This document shows positions 29,309-37,254 of a DNA stretch of 64,000 nucleotides, in pieces. This DNA is from Staphylococcus sp. KG4-3 (lineage in GTDB: Bacteria > Bacillota > Bacilli > Staphylococcales > Staphylococcaceae). A program made the translations under genes and the position numbers. Location: contig NZ_CP166245.1 in assembly GCF_033597815.2 (NCBI RefSeq), positions 2,294,001-2,358,000 of the forward strand, in the 5' to 3' direction. The stretch's first letter is position 1. Every line of letters starts with the position of its first letter. The notes below the pieces were generated by a model. It did no database searches, was not told where the DNA came from, and saw nothing but the letters and a program-made list of their open reading frames with translations.

Positions 29309-29782
29309 TCATTTATTTTCAATTAATTTTGCCAAGTTGTCAAAAGTACTATTCATACCTTCTTCAACACCCATATCCAATAACTGTTGCGCTGCTTTAG
29401 GGTCTGGTAATTCAGCTGTAGATTGAATCGTTGTAGTGCCGTCATCATTTTCTGTTAAATGAATGATATTATGCATACCTGCCATCTTTTCATCTATATT
29501 TCCATCTTTATCAGCAAAATAATCATTATAGTCAATTTTTTGGGGTTCAACAACGACATTATACTGTGTCACTGTATAACTTGTACCTTGAGCTGCACGA
29601 ATTGCAAAAAATGCGCCACCTCCCGTTTGTACATCAAATTTATATACTTCTGTGGTAGCGTCTTGAGGGTGAAACCATTTTTCAAACAACGATTGATCCG
29701 TATAAGCGTTAAATATTTGTTGGGCTGTTGCTTTAAAGTCTCGCGTAAAAATGATTTTATTTTCGTTTATTTGAATACTCAT
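29309..29782 (-). CDS. SRPBCC/AHSA1-type ligand-binding protein
   Basis: 157 residues with the AHSA1 start (ITFTRDFKATAQQIFNAYTDQSLFEKWFHP pattern, seen here as FTRDFKATAQQIFNAY then LFEKWFHP) and the C-terminal helix (LDMGVEEGMNSTFDNLAKL). SRPBCC proteins bind hydrophobic ligands; no substrate can be named. It starts at the base after the stop of the upstream gene, so the two are translationally coupled. Confidence 0.85.
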   Translation of the reverse strand: MSIQINENKIIFTRDFKATAQQIFNAYTDQSLFEKWFHPQDATTEVYKFDVQTGGGAFFAIRAAQGTSYTVTQYNVVVEPQKIDYNDYFADKDGNIDEKMAGMHNIIHLTENDDGTTTIQSTAELPDPKAAQQLLDMGVEEGMNSTFDNLAKLIENK

Positions 29783-30376
29783 TTAAGATTCTCCTTCATT
29801 CATAATGATATATGACGTGATAGCTTTAACTTTAGCATCTTTGCTGTGACTTTCAAATTTAAAAATATCTGTAAAATACACTATTGAGCCATCTTGCGCT
29901 ATTTGAGTTCCATGTATCGCGCCAACTTTTCCATGGGAAATATTATCCTTTACTTCAAGAGAGGCAATATTAATTTTATGGTCTTCAAGTTCTTTATAAA
30001 AGTCATCAAATCCTTCTAACTTAAAGCTACCTGGAACTTCCCATACAAAGTCATTAGTAACTATGTTTGATAGTTTCTTTTTATCAACTGTTGCTGAAGC
30101 GATTAAAAATATTAACATTGTCCTTCTTTTTGGCGCATTATCACAAGACAAATCACCTGTTAATTCAAATGGAACTTCAAAGTTCATTTCATTTTTAAAA
30201 TTCAAATCATTCGCTTTTAATGCTTCTTCAAGAAGTTCAATCGCTTTAGGTCCTACTCCATGAATGCCTAGCAGTTCAGTACGCTCGTATTTAGATACCG
30301 CTTCTAATGACTTCACCCCTATATTATGCAAAGCATTAGTTGCTGGTTTACCTATCTTTGGTAAATCTGTGGACAT
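29783..30376 (-). CDS. Helix-hairpin-helix protein fused to an NTF2/SnoaL-like domain
   Basis: 197 residues from the ATG at 30376, with AGGAGGTGG upstream; the frame extends to 30439 without a ribosome site. Residues ~3-52 read as a TfoX-C/helix-hairpin-helix unit (LPKIGKPATNALHNIGV and LLGIHGVGPKAIELLEEAL), normally a DNA-binding fold. Residues ~75-195 look like an NTF2/SnoaL-type barrel (FDDFYKELEDHKINI, VGAIHGTQIAQDGSIVYF). The combination is unusual. Operon with the SRPBCC gene. Confidence 0.65.
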   Translation of the reverse strand: MSTDLPKIGKPATNALHNIGVKSLEAVSKYERTELLGIHGVGPKAIELLEEALKANDLNFKNEMNFEVPFELTGDLSCDNAPKRRTMLIFLIASATVDKKKLSNIVTNDFVWEVPGSFKLEGFDDFYKELEDHKINIASLEVKDNISHGKVGAIHGTQIAQDGSIVYFTDIFKFESHSKDAKVKAITSYIIMNEGES

Positions 30377-30436
30377 CCCATCCACCTCCTCTTTTATGCT
30401 TATTATACCCAAGTTAGTAACAATTAATTTCCACTT

Positions 30437-30504
30437 CAACTATCTTATTATAAAAGATAGTTGACAAACCTAAATTCCTTTACTATCTTATATAGTAAGA
30501 TAGT
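30437..30504 (+). promoter_or_regulatory. padR promoter bracketed by two palindromes
   Basis: The -35 TTGACA (30461-30466) and -10 TATCTT (30484-30489) are 17 bases apart. Palindrome A (arms 30437-30446 and 30454-30463, CAACTATCTT/AAGATAGTTG) ends in the -35; palindrome B (arms 30482-30490 and 30496-30504, ACTATCTTA/TAAGATAGT) covers the -10 and start site. They share the core ACTATCTT/AAGATAGT, so one dimeric repressor probably binds both: autoregulation by the PadR protein. Confidence 0.75.
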
Positions 30505-30519
30505 GAGAAGAGGGATGTC

Positions 30520-30858
30520 ATGTCAGTTTCAAATCAAATGATGAAAGGATTGTTAGATGGTGCAATTTTAGGTCTTATTGCTCAAGGAGAAACTTACGGT
30601 TATGAAATTTTAGACAAATTAAAATCTCAGCAATTTCCTGAAATTAGTGATGGTAGTATTTATCCCGTATTATTAAGATTAAGTAAAAAAGGATATGTAA
30701 CTTCTATTTCAAAAAAATCAGATACAGGTGGTCCAAAACGTAAATACTATAGTATTACAACAGAAGGCAAAGAAGAATTAGCTAATTTTATTTATAAATG
30801 GAATTATTTAAATAATGGTATGAACAATTTAATGAGGAGTGTTTATGATGTTGAGTAA
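30520..30858 (+). CDS. PadR-family transcriptional regulator
   Basis: 112 residues of the short PadR class (PadR-s2): a winged helix at 10-85 with GLIAQGETYGYEILDKLK, the ISDGSIYPVLLRLSKKGYV recognition region and the wing GGPKRKYYSIT, then a C-terminal dimerisation helix. The ATG follows AGAAGAGGG. The downstream membrane-protein gene overlaps its end, as in many PadR operons that control an efflux or envelope-stress membrane partner. The ligand is unknown. Confidence 0.92.
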   Translation: MSVSNQMMKGLLDGAILGLIAQGETYGYEILDKLKSQQFPEISDGSIYPVLLRLSKKGYVTSISKKSDTGGPKRKYYSITTEGKEELANFIYKWNYLNNGMNNLMRSVYDVE

Positions 30859-31627
30859 AAAAGCAGAAAATTTCTTATTAAAGTTAAGAATCGAATTATT
30901 ATTTCGTGGGAAAAATGAAGATGAGGTAAATACAATTGAAGAAGAATTACGGGACCATATTACAATTGCTGAAGAAAACAATGAAAATATCGACTCTCTA
31001 TTAAACACACCTATCAAGTCTTACGCAGACAAATTCTCAACACATTTAAATATGACACAAGGTTTGTTCAAATATATTTTATATTTCATATCCTTCATGT
31101 TTATTATGACGACAATTCCTAGAATGTTAGATACTTCTTTTCAGTTAACGTTTGCTTTCATTTGTTATTTCCTCTTTATTTTTTTGGGGTCATTTATCTT
31201 TATTTTATACTTTGCCAAAAAAATAATTATGCGCTGGGGAGACAGTAAAATAACTTATACTATTATTGGAATTTCATCTGCAGCTATTTTTGGTATATAT
31301 ATTTTAAGTGAATACTTATTACGTAACTACCCACTTTATATAATTTGGTCACCTAATCAAACAACTAATTTCACACTAGGATTAGTACTCTTATTATTAA
31401 CAATGTTGTCTTGCTTTATTTTAAAACAAAAATTTTATGCTGGTCTTATTCTATTGTTATGCATACCCGATCTGGTTGGTACAGTATTTACAGGTGGTGA
31501 CTTTACGAACAAAAACTATGTAATTATTTCTTCAATTGTCTTACTGATTATATCTTGGAGTTTTATCATTTATACAATTATCAAATATTATCGTGAAAAA
31601 AAGTTAAATGACCCAAGTCAATCATAA
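30848..31627 (+). CDS. Multi-pass membrane protein paired with PadR
   Basis: 260 residues from the second of two adjacent ATGs (30845/30848; GGAG is 8 bases before the second). An N-terminal cytoplasmic helical part (KAENFLLKLRIELLFRGKN then IEEELRDHITIAEENNENI) is the HAAS-like domain often found next to PadR regulators. Five or six hydrophobic segments follow (about residues 75-250). It overlaps padR by 11 bases. Function unknown; membrane sensor or partner of the PadR circuit is the best guess. Confidence 0.75.
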   Translation: MLSKKAENFLLKLRIELLFRGKNEDEVNTIEEELRDHITIAEENNENIDSLLNTPIKSYADKFSTHLNMTQGLFKYILYFISFMFIMTTIPRMLDTSFQLTFAFICYFLFIFLGSFIFILYFAKKIIMRWGDSKITYTIIGISSAAIFGIYILSEYLLRNYPLYIIWSPNQTTNFTLGLVLLLLTMLSCFILKQKFYAGLILLLCIPDLVGTVFTGGDFTNKNYVIISSIVLLIISWSFIIYTIIKYYREKKLNDPSQS

Positions 31628-31702
31628 GTATGAGTGAGAGAATATAAGTTCGAACTATCGCGAAGGCAAGCATGCACAGCCATAATCTTGAGATATTTAT
31701 AT

Positions 31703-31746
31703 AAAAAGGACTAATCCGGATTAAAAAACGGATTAGTCCTTTTTTG
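31703..31746. terminator. Bidirectional terminator between padR operon and yceI
   Basis: AAAAAGGACTAATCCG pairs perfectly with CGGATTAGTCCTTTTT around a 10-base loop, with T-runs at both ends. Confidence 0.93.
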
Positions 31747-31792
31747 AGAATAAGCATTATTATGACTCATTCTACTATATTTAAAAACTGTA

Positions 31793-32308
31793 TTAGTCTT
31801 CTAAAGCAAATTCTAAACTTACTTGGAATAATACATCCTTACCAATCATAACGCCACCTGTTTCAAGCGCTTGGTTAAATGTAATTCCGTATTTTTCACG
31901 ATTAATTTTACCATTAACGATAAATCCAGCTGTTGTAGCACCATTTAATGGATTTTTACTTTGGCCTTCATATGATAAATCAAAAGTTTCTTCATTTGTT
32001 ACACCTTTAATTGTTACATTACCTGTAACAGATGAATCATCCGCTTTTATTAATTCAAATTTAATTTCAGGATGATTTTCAACATCTAAGAAATCTCCAC
32101 TACGTAAATGACCGTCACGATCTTCTACACGTGTATCAATTGAATTAGCATTGATAGTAAAATTACCTGATAATGAACTTAAATCATTTAAGTCACCATC
32201 TAAATTTGCATCAAATTCTGTAAATCTACCTTTAATATTAGATATCATTAAATGTTTAACCGAAAATTCAACTACTGAATGCGCTGGGTCAAAATTAAAT
32301 TTTGTCAT
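31793..32308 (-). CDS. YceI-family protein
   Basis: 171 residues from the ATG at 32308 (GGAGG upstream); the frame extends to 32437 but the extra part lacks a ribosome site. YceI lipocalin-like beta-barrel motifs: FDPAHSVVEFSVKHLMISNIKGRF (here split as FDPAHSVVEFSVKHLM and IKGRFTEFDA), DGHLRSGDFLDVENHPEI and the closing DVLFQVSLEF. There is no signal peptide, so a cytoplasmic isoprenoid-binding role is likely. Confidence 0.92.
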   Translation of the reverse strand: MTKFNFDPAHSVVEFSVKHLMISNIKGRFTEFDANLDGDLNDLSSLSGNFTINANSIDTRVEDRDGHLRSGDFLDVENHPEIKFELIKADDSSVTGNVTIKGVTNEETFDLSYEGQSKNPLNGATTAGFIVNGKINREKYGITFNQALETGGVMIGKDVLFQVSLEFALED

Positions 32309-32340
32309 TATAAATATACCTCCAAAGTATTTAACTTTTA

Positions 32341-32361
32341 TCGATATACTAATTATATCAA
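32341..32361. promoter_or_regulatory. Dyad upstream of yceI
   Basis: TCGATATA and TATATCAA form a 21-bp near-palindrome (7 of 8 positions) with a 5-base centre, about 35 bases upstream of the yceI start. It lies in the likely promoter and could bind a MarR-type repressor; no regulator is identified. Confidence 0.35.
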
Positions 32362-32477
32362 ATATATAATATATATCAACAAAAAAGCTTATTTTCTTTG
32401 TTACTTTAAATTTTATTCCCTTTAAATAGAAATTCATGCATTCAAAATATAAAATTTAAATGTAGGTATGATGATTT

Positions 32478-34022
32478 TTAGTGTGCTAACATCTCTTCTT
32501 TAATTTCATTTTTCGTTAATTCTTCAGGGTAATAAGTTGGCCAATTATCTAGTTCTTTCAACACTTTGTCTTTATCGTTACCTGTAAAAATATGGAAGTG
32601 TCCTGTCTTCTTAGGAGCTATATTATGATCGCTAAACTGAACATATTTGGGTAATTCTTTATTATCCTCTACTAATTTATATGTGTATCTAACGCCTCTA
32701 TTACCTTTTTCATATTTTAAAATATCTTTACCCTCGTAACTATATTTTCCAGTTATATCTTTACCATTTTTGTTAAATGTAATTGTATCATCAGTAATTT
32801 TTATCTTATCTACGTCTGTTTTATACCCTTTATCATAGTAATCTTTATATTCTTTAGCAGTCATAGAATCATCATCTTCAGCTTTATGTTTCATCACTTC
32901 GTCTAAAGTGCCATCTTTAAGATAAGGATAAACTGATTGCCAATCTCCTTTATAATCAGATAATGCTCTATCTTTAACTTGTTTATCTTTAAAATAACCA
33001 TCAGAAATAGCCTTATCATGTTTCGATTCATGCTTATCATCATCACTATGGATATTGTCACTTAATGCTTTATCAATATTTTTAATATTTTCTTTCATTA
33101 ATTTTTGATAAGTTAAATTTTCATCTTTTTGTTGTTCTTTATTCAATGATTCCATATTATAGAATTTTAACGGTTTCGCTGATGTTTCTTTTCTTATTGT
33201 ATCTGTCACTTTATTAGATACATTGTCTTCGTATAATATATATTTAGCGCCTGATTCTTTGATTTCTTTGACAATTTTAGTAAGTGCTTTTTGTGATGGG
33301 TCTTCTGCATTCATATTCTGAACTCCTTTTTGAACAAAACCATATCTATCAGCTAGATAACCAATAGATTCATGTGAAATAAATACAGTATTTCCCTGCT
33401 TCTTACTACTAGTTTCTTTCAACTTCTCATCAATGTTTTTTAATTCGTCATTTAATTTTTTGTAATTTTTTTCATAATATTTCTTATTATCAGGATCTTT
33501 TTTAATCAATTCATCTTTAATTGCTTTTGCAAAAACTTGATCATATTTAGGATCTAACCAAACATGTGGATCGTATCCGCCATGATGATGGTGTTCACCC
33601 TGTTCGTGTTCATGCTCCTCTTCATGTTCAGCTTCACCGTGACTATGTTGGTCAGTGAGCAATTGTGATTTGTCTAATTTATTTTCTAAAGATAATTTCT
33701 TGTCATCTTTTTTAATTGTAGCTGCAACTTTTTTGGCAACAGGATCTAAATTATCGCCAGTATACACGAATAAATCCGCTTTTGAAGCATTTATAATATC
33801 TTTTTGCGTTGGTTCATAACTATGTAAATCTGTACCTGCTGGATAAATAGACTCCACTTCTACATGTTTGCCACCAATCTCTTCTGCAAATGATTTTAAA
33901 GGAAATACAGTCGTATTAACTTTTATTTTTTCATTTCCCTTATCAGAATCAGCTTTGCCACACCCTGCTAGCACCATTACTAAAGCTATAATGCTAAACA
34001 GGATATATGTATATTTTTTCAT
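32478..34022 (-). CDS. adcA: Zinc ABC transporter substrate-binding lipoprotein AdcA (ZnuA-ZinT fusion)
   Basis: 514 residues. Signal peptide with lipobox (VLAGC, Cys21). Domain 1 (~30-325) is a cluster-9 zinc-binding protein: SYEPTQKD, a histidine-rich loop (HEHEQGEHHHHGGYDPHVWLDP) and HESIGYLADRYG. Domain 2 (~335-514) is a ZinT domain (FKDKQVKDRALSDYKGDWQS, closing HFHIFTGND). The ZnuA-ZinT fusion and length match S. aureus AdcA. It scavenges extracellular zinc and hands it to AdcBC, which is not in this window. Two Zur-type boxes lie upstream. Confidence 0.96.
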   Translation of the reverse strand: MKKYTYILFSIIALVMVLAGCGKADSDKGNEKIKVNTTVFPLKSFAEEIGGKHVEVESIYPAGTDLHSYEPTQKDIINASKADLFVYTGDNLDPVAKKVAATIKKDDKKLSLENKLDKSQLLTDQHSHGEAEHEEEHEHEQGEHHHHGGYDPHVWLDPKYDQVFAKAIKDELIKKDPDNKKYYEKNYKKLNDELKNIDEKLKETSSKKQGNTVFISHESIGYLADRYGFVQKGVQNMNAEDPSQKALTKIVKEIKESGAKYILYEDNVSNKVTDTIRKETSAKPLKFYNMESLNKEQQKDENLTYQKLMKENIKNIDKALSDNIHSDDDKHESKHDKAISDGYFKDKQVKDRALSDYKGDWQSVYPYLKDGTLDEVMKHKAEDDDSMTAKEYKDYYDKGYKTDVDKIKITDDTITFNKNGKDITGKYSYEGKDILKYEKGNRGVRYTYKLVEDNKELPKYVQFSDHNIAPKKTGHFHIFTGNDKDKVLKELDNWPTYYPEELTKNEIKEEMLAH

Positions 34023-34034
34023 TTCTAAACCCCC

Positions 34035-34055
34035 AAATAGTAATTGTTACGATTT
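34035..34055. promoter_or_regulatory. Zur-like box 1, next to adcA start
   Basis: On the minus strand the arms AAATCGTAA and TTACTATTT flank a 3-base centre: 8 and 7 of 9 positions or better of the Gram-positive Zur consensus arms (AAATCGTAA/TTACGATTT). It ends 13 bases before the adcA start and so probably overlaps the transcription start. Confidence 0.7.
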
Positions 34056-34101
34056 ATTATTATAAGCTTCTTCTTTCTAAAGTGCAATAGCAAATAGAGA
34101 A

Positions 34102-34124
34102 TTAATCGTAACTTTTACGATTAA
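34102..34124. promoter_or_regulatory. Zur box 2, upstream of adcA
   Basis: TTAATCGTAA (34102-34111) and TTACGATTAA (34115-34124) are perfect inverted repeats with a 3-base centre, an excellent match to the Zur operator. It lies about 80 bases upstream of the adcA start. Together with box 1 it implies zinc-dependent repression of adcA. Confidence 0.85.
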
Positions 34125-34137
34125 AATTATATTATAA

Positions 34138-34190
34138 AAAAAGCGACATAACACCAACTTATATATCCTAATAAGTCAGGTTATGCCACT
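34138..34190 (-). terminator. Terminator of the dsbA transcript
   Basis: On the minus strand two nested stems (GCATAAC/GTTATG and ACTTAT/ATAAGT) are followed by CGC and T7. It lies 55 bases after the dsbA stop and just before the adcA regulatory region. Confidence 0.75.
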
Positions 34191-34244
34191 CCATTAAAAA
34201 AATTTATTATAATGATTCTCTGTATACTTTATATACAATTATGT

Positions 34245-34847
34245 TTATTTATCTAATATTTTTTTATAATTTTTAAATTTATAAGGATCTTCTAATTTTT
34301 CACCGCCGACATATACAGTTGGTGCTGTCTTAACATGATTTTCTTTAGCTTGCTGTTGATCTTTCTTTGCAGCTTTCCAAGATTTACTATCTGTCGTCGT
34401 ATATTCCTTTTTAATTTTATCTTTCACATCTTTGTTTATCGCTAATTTATCTATTTGCTTATCTACTAATGATTTATTAATCCATTCCTTTTCAGAGTCT
34501 GGCTGCTGCTCAAACATTAACTTTTGAAACGTTAAATATTTATCAGGTGCAAAGCGCTTAACTGCGTGACCGGCTCTTGAACCTATGATAGAGTCATCAC
34601 CTAAAAATGCCATATTTACAAATTGATAATCTATCTTGTCTTTATCGATATATTCTTTTTTTAATTTAGGCATTACATTAGTTTCTACCTTTTTACAATA
34701 TGGACATTTGAAATCACCATATTCGATTATTTTAATTTTGCCATTTTCATCCCTTTTATCATCTTTATGTACATGTTGATTACTTGAACATGCTGTGACT
34801 AATATCATAATAGCTACTAATCCTATACATAACCATAACTTTTTCAT
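34245..34847 (-). CDS. dsbA: Thiol-disulfide oxidoreductase lipoprotein DsbA
   Basis: 200 residues. Signal peptide with lipobox (LVTAC, Cys20). The thioredoxin fold carries the active site CPYC (YGDFKCPYCKKVE), a long helical insertion, and the cis-proline loop VKTAPTVYVGGEKLEDPY. It closely resembles S. aureus DsbA, a membrane-anchored oxidase of secreted proteins that works without a DsbB. The upstream DUF4467 gene is 41 bases away, so the two may be cotranscribed. Confidence 0.93.
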   Translation of the reverse strand: MKKLWLCIGLVAIMILVTACSSNQHVHKDDKRDENGKIKIIEYGDFKCPYCKKVETNVMPKLKKEYIDKDKIDYQFVNMAFLGDDSIIGSRAGHAVKRFAPDKYLTFQKLMFEQQPDSEKEWINKSLVDKQIDKLAINKDVKDKIKKEYTTTDSKSWKAAKKDQQQAKENHVKTAPTVYVGGEKLEDPYKFKNYKKILDK

Positions 34848-34888
34848 ATTCCTATTAGTACACCTCTAACTCGTTATTTTATTTTTTG

Positions 34889-35257
34889 TTATTCTTCCAG
34901 ATTCATATTTTCTTCTTTATAGTCTGGTTCATGTTTATGCAAATAACCTTTAGAATTAAAATCTTTTATATATTTGGCTTTTCCATCTTTAAACTTATAA
35001 GTATAATAATGAACTTCCTCGTCATTTTTTAATGGTTTATAAGCAATTGTAACGTGTTTTCCTTTTTCATTAACGTAGATATTAGCATCTTTTTTATCGA
35101 ATTTACGCTCTACATCCCCTTTATGTTGTTTAGCAAGGTTACTTTGGTAGTGCTGTTGCTTATTTACTGCCTTATCTATTTTATCAGCGTATTTCCCACT
35201 GCTACAACCAGCAAGTCCCAGTCCAAATATTGCAAGTAAAATCAATAACTTCTTCAT
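34889..35257 (-). CDS. DUF4467-type cystatin-like lipoprotein
   Basis: 122 residues. Lipobox LAGC (Cys18) after a typical signal peptide. The mature part is one small alpha+beta domain beginning with a helix (YADKIDKAVNKQQHYQSNLAKQ) and followed by strands (GKHVTIAYKPL, VHYYTYKF), which fits the cystatin-like DUF4467 family of staphylococcal lipoproteins. Function unknown. It lies directly upstream of dsbA on the same strand. Confidence 0.8.
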   Translation of the reverse strand: MKKLLILLAIFGLGLAGCSSGKYADKIDKAVNKQQHYQSNLAKQHKGDVERKFDKKDANIYVNEKGKHVTIAYKPLKNDEEVHYYTYKFKDGKAKYIKDFNSKGYLHKHEPDYKEENMNLEE

Positions 35258-35494
35258 AGTATAAAACTCACTCCTAAAACATATCTATCTCAAGTAGATA
35301 CTTTAATATACATTATCACCGTAAATATTATCATACACCGAATATATAAAATATACTATATCAATCTGTAAGCAAACACATGATTTCACACAATAAAAGC
35401 GTGGCAAAGCTTATGTTTCATAACAATGTTTTGATATAATAAAAATATTGTGCAACTTATTATTATAAGGTTGTCATTTAAGGAGTCAAAAATA

Positions 35495-36727
35495 ATGTTA
35501 TCCCTGGAAATTACTCATGGAGAGTTCGAAAAATTCACACAAAAACATTTCTCACATTATACCCAAACACATATAAATTATAAAGCTCATTATCAAGCTC
35601 ATTTATTAGGTGTTAAAAATGATGATGGCGTAGTCATTGCTGCAGGTATGTTTACAGAAGCGCGAGCACTCAAATTTTTAAAATATTTTTATAGTCAACG
35701 AGGTCCTATACTAGATTATTCTGATATTACATTAGTTAACTTTTTCTTTAAATCACTAACCGCTTATTTAAAACAGCATAATTGTCTTTATGTCTTACTT
35801 GATCCCTATATCTTAGAAAATTTAAGAAATGCCGATGGTGAAATAATAAAGTCATATGATAATCGAATGTTAATATCTACGTTAGACCAACTAGGGTACC
35901 AACATCAAGGCTTTCCTGTAGGTTATTCAAAATCAAGCCAGATTCGTTGGTTATCTGTACTTGATTTAAAAGATAAATCAGAACAACAACTGTTAAAAGA
36001 AATGGACTATCAAACACGACGTAACATCAAAAAAACTGAAGAGATGGGAGTTAAAGTTCGTCAATTGCCCATCGATGAAACAGCACGCTTTTTCAAATTA
36101 TTTCACATGGCTGAAGAAAAACATGGCTTTAACTTTAGAGATCAGCAATATTTTGAACAATTACAAAAAGACTATCAGGGTTATGCCTCTATACAATTAG
36201 CATATATTGACTTGAATGAATATAAAGATAGCTTAATTAAAAAGCTAGATTCATTACAATACCAATTGACTGATGTACAAAATGCATTAGTAGAAAGTCC
36301 AAATTCTAAAAAGCAAAAAACGAAACAAACACAACTCAGACAACAAAGCACTAGCACACAGCGTAAAATCGATGATATAGACGCTACCATTGTATCAGAT
36401 GGTTCAATATTAGACTTAGCTGCTGCTATTTATATCTATAATGATTATGAACTATATTATCTATCTAGTGGTTCAAATCCAACGTACAATGCATATATGG
36501 GTGCTTATAAATTACAATGGGAAATGATAAAATTCGCTAAGGCACATGGCGTTGATCGCTATAACTTTTATGGTATTACCGGTGATTTTAGTGACACTGC
36601 AATTGATTGCGGTGTACAGCAATTCAAAAAAGGATTTAACGCCCACGTTGAAGAATATATCGGTGACTTTGTAAAACCTATCAGGCCAGTAATATACAAA
36701 TTAGGAAAATTAATCGGTAAATTATAA
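35495..36727 (+). CDS. fmhA: FemABX-family aminoacyltransferase FmhA
   Basis: 410 residues from the ATG at 35495 (AAGGAG 8 bases upstream). The FemABX fold consists of two acetyltransferase-like halves joined by a coiled-coil insertion (about 235-305, from IKKLDSLQYQLTDVQ to STQRKIDDID). Characteristic segments are MDYQTRRNIKKTEEMGV, the GSNPTYNAYMGAYKLQWEMI segment and YNFYGITGDF near the end. Fem proteins add amino acids from tRNA to the peptidoglycan side chain. The FmhA assignment rests on length and similarity to S. aureus; FmhA's exact substrate is not settled (serine incorporation under lysostaphin exposure has been reported for relatives). Confidence 0.85.
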   Translation: MLSLEITHGEFEKFTQKHFSHYTQTHINYKAHYQAHLLGVKNDDGVVIAAGMFTEARALKFLKYFYSQRGPILDYSDITLVNFFFKSLTAYLKQHNCLYVLLDPYILENLRNADGEIIKSYDNRMLISTLDQLGYQHQGFPVGYSKSSQIRWLSVLDLKDKSEQQLLKEMDYQTRRNIKKTEEMGVKVRQLPIDETARFFKLFHMAEEKHGFNFRDQQYFEQLQKDYQGYASIQLAYIDLNEYKDSLIKKLDSLQYQLTDVQNALVESPNSKKQKTKQTQLRQQSTSTQRKIDDIDATIVSDGSILDLAAAIYIYNDYELYYLSSGSNPTYNAYMGAYKLQWEMIKFAKAHGVDRYNFYGITGDFSDTAIDCGVQQFKKGFNAHVEEYIGDFVKPIRPVIYKLGKLIGKL

Positions 36728-36888
36728 TAAGATAATATGAAATAACCAATTCTATAAAAAATACCCATTCATTCTATTAGCTATGTATTGCTTAAAGGTT
36801 AGGCTTGAAAGCCAACTTTCAGTTACATACTAAAGTAATGAATGGGTGTTTTGAGTTATATCATTTAGTCTATTTCATATGATTGAAA

Positions 36889-37245
36889 CTATTTGGTTAT
36901 TAATCGAATTTCAATCGCTAACGCTCCGTAAGCCAACTCATCTGTTTGTGAGTATATCTGATAAATTGATGCTAATTTTTGTGATAGTTGTATATCATTG
37001 CTAAAGCCAGTCACTTGATTTGAATAATGATTCAACAGAGCTTGAAACGATGTAAATACTTCGGCTCCAATAACCTCAACTGTTATTTGCTCTGCTGATT
37101 TTAAATTTGTAAAAGTAATAAAGTCTCCACTTTGTATTTTCTGTCTTTTAGTATCATTCAGTCTCACTTCAATGGTCTTTGTACCTTCTTTTACTAATTG
37201 AAATGGTTCATCATTTAATCTCATCGAATGTTCTATAAGGCTCAC
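36889..37245 (-). CDS. ASCH-domain protein
   Basis: 118 residues that make up one PUA-like ASCH domain: FQLVKEGTKTIEVRLNDTKRQKIQSGDF is the family signature region (G-x-K-x-x-E-x-R-L-N-D), followed by ITFTNLKSAEQITVEVIG. ASCH proteins are thought to bind RNA or modified nucleosides; some are amidohydrolases. It starts 9 bases after the upstream MFS gene stop in the same direction, so it is probably cotranscribed with it. Confidence 0.87.
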   Translation of the reverse strand: MSLIEHSMRLNDEPFQLVKEGTKTIEVRLNDTKRQKIQSGDFITFTNLKSAEQITVEVIGAEVFTSFQALLNHYSNQVTGFSNDIQLSQKLASIYQIYSQTDELAYGALAIEIRLITK

Positions 37246-37254
37246 GCTCCATTA

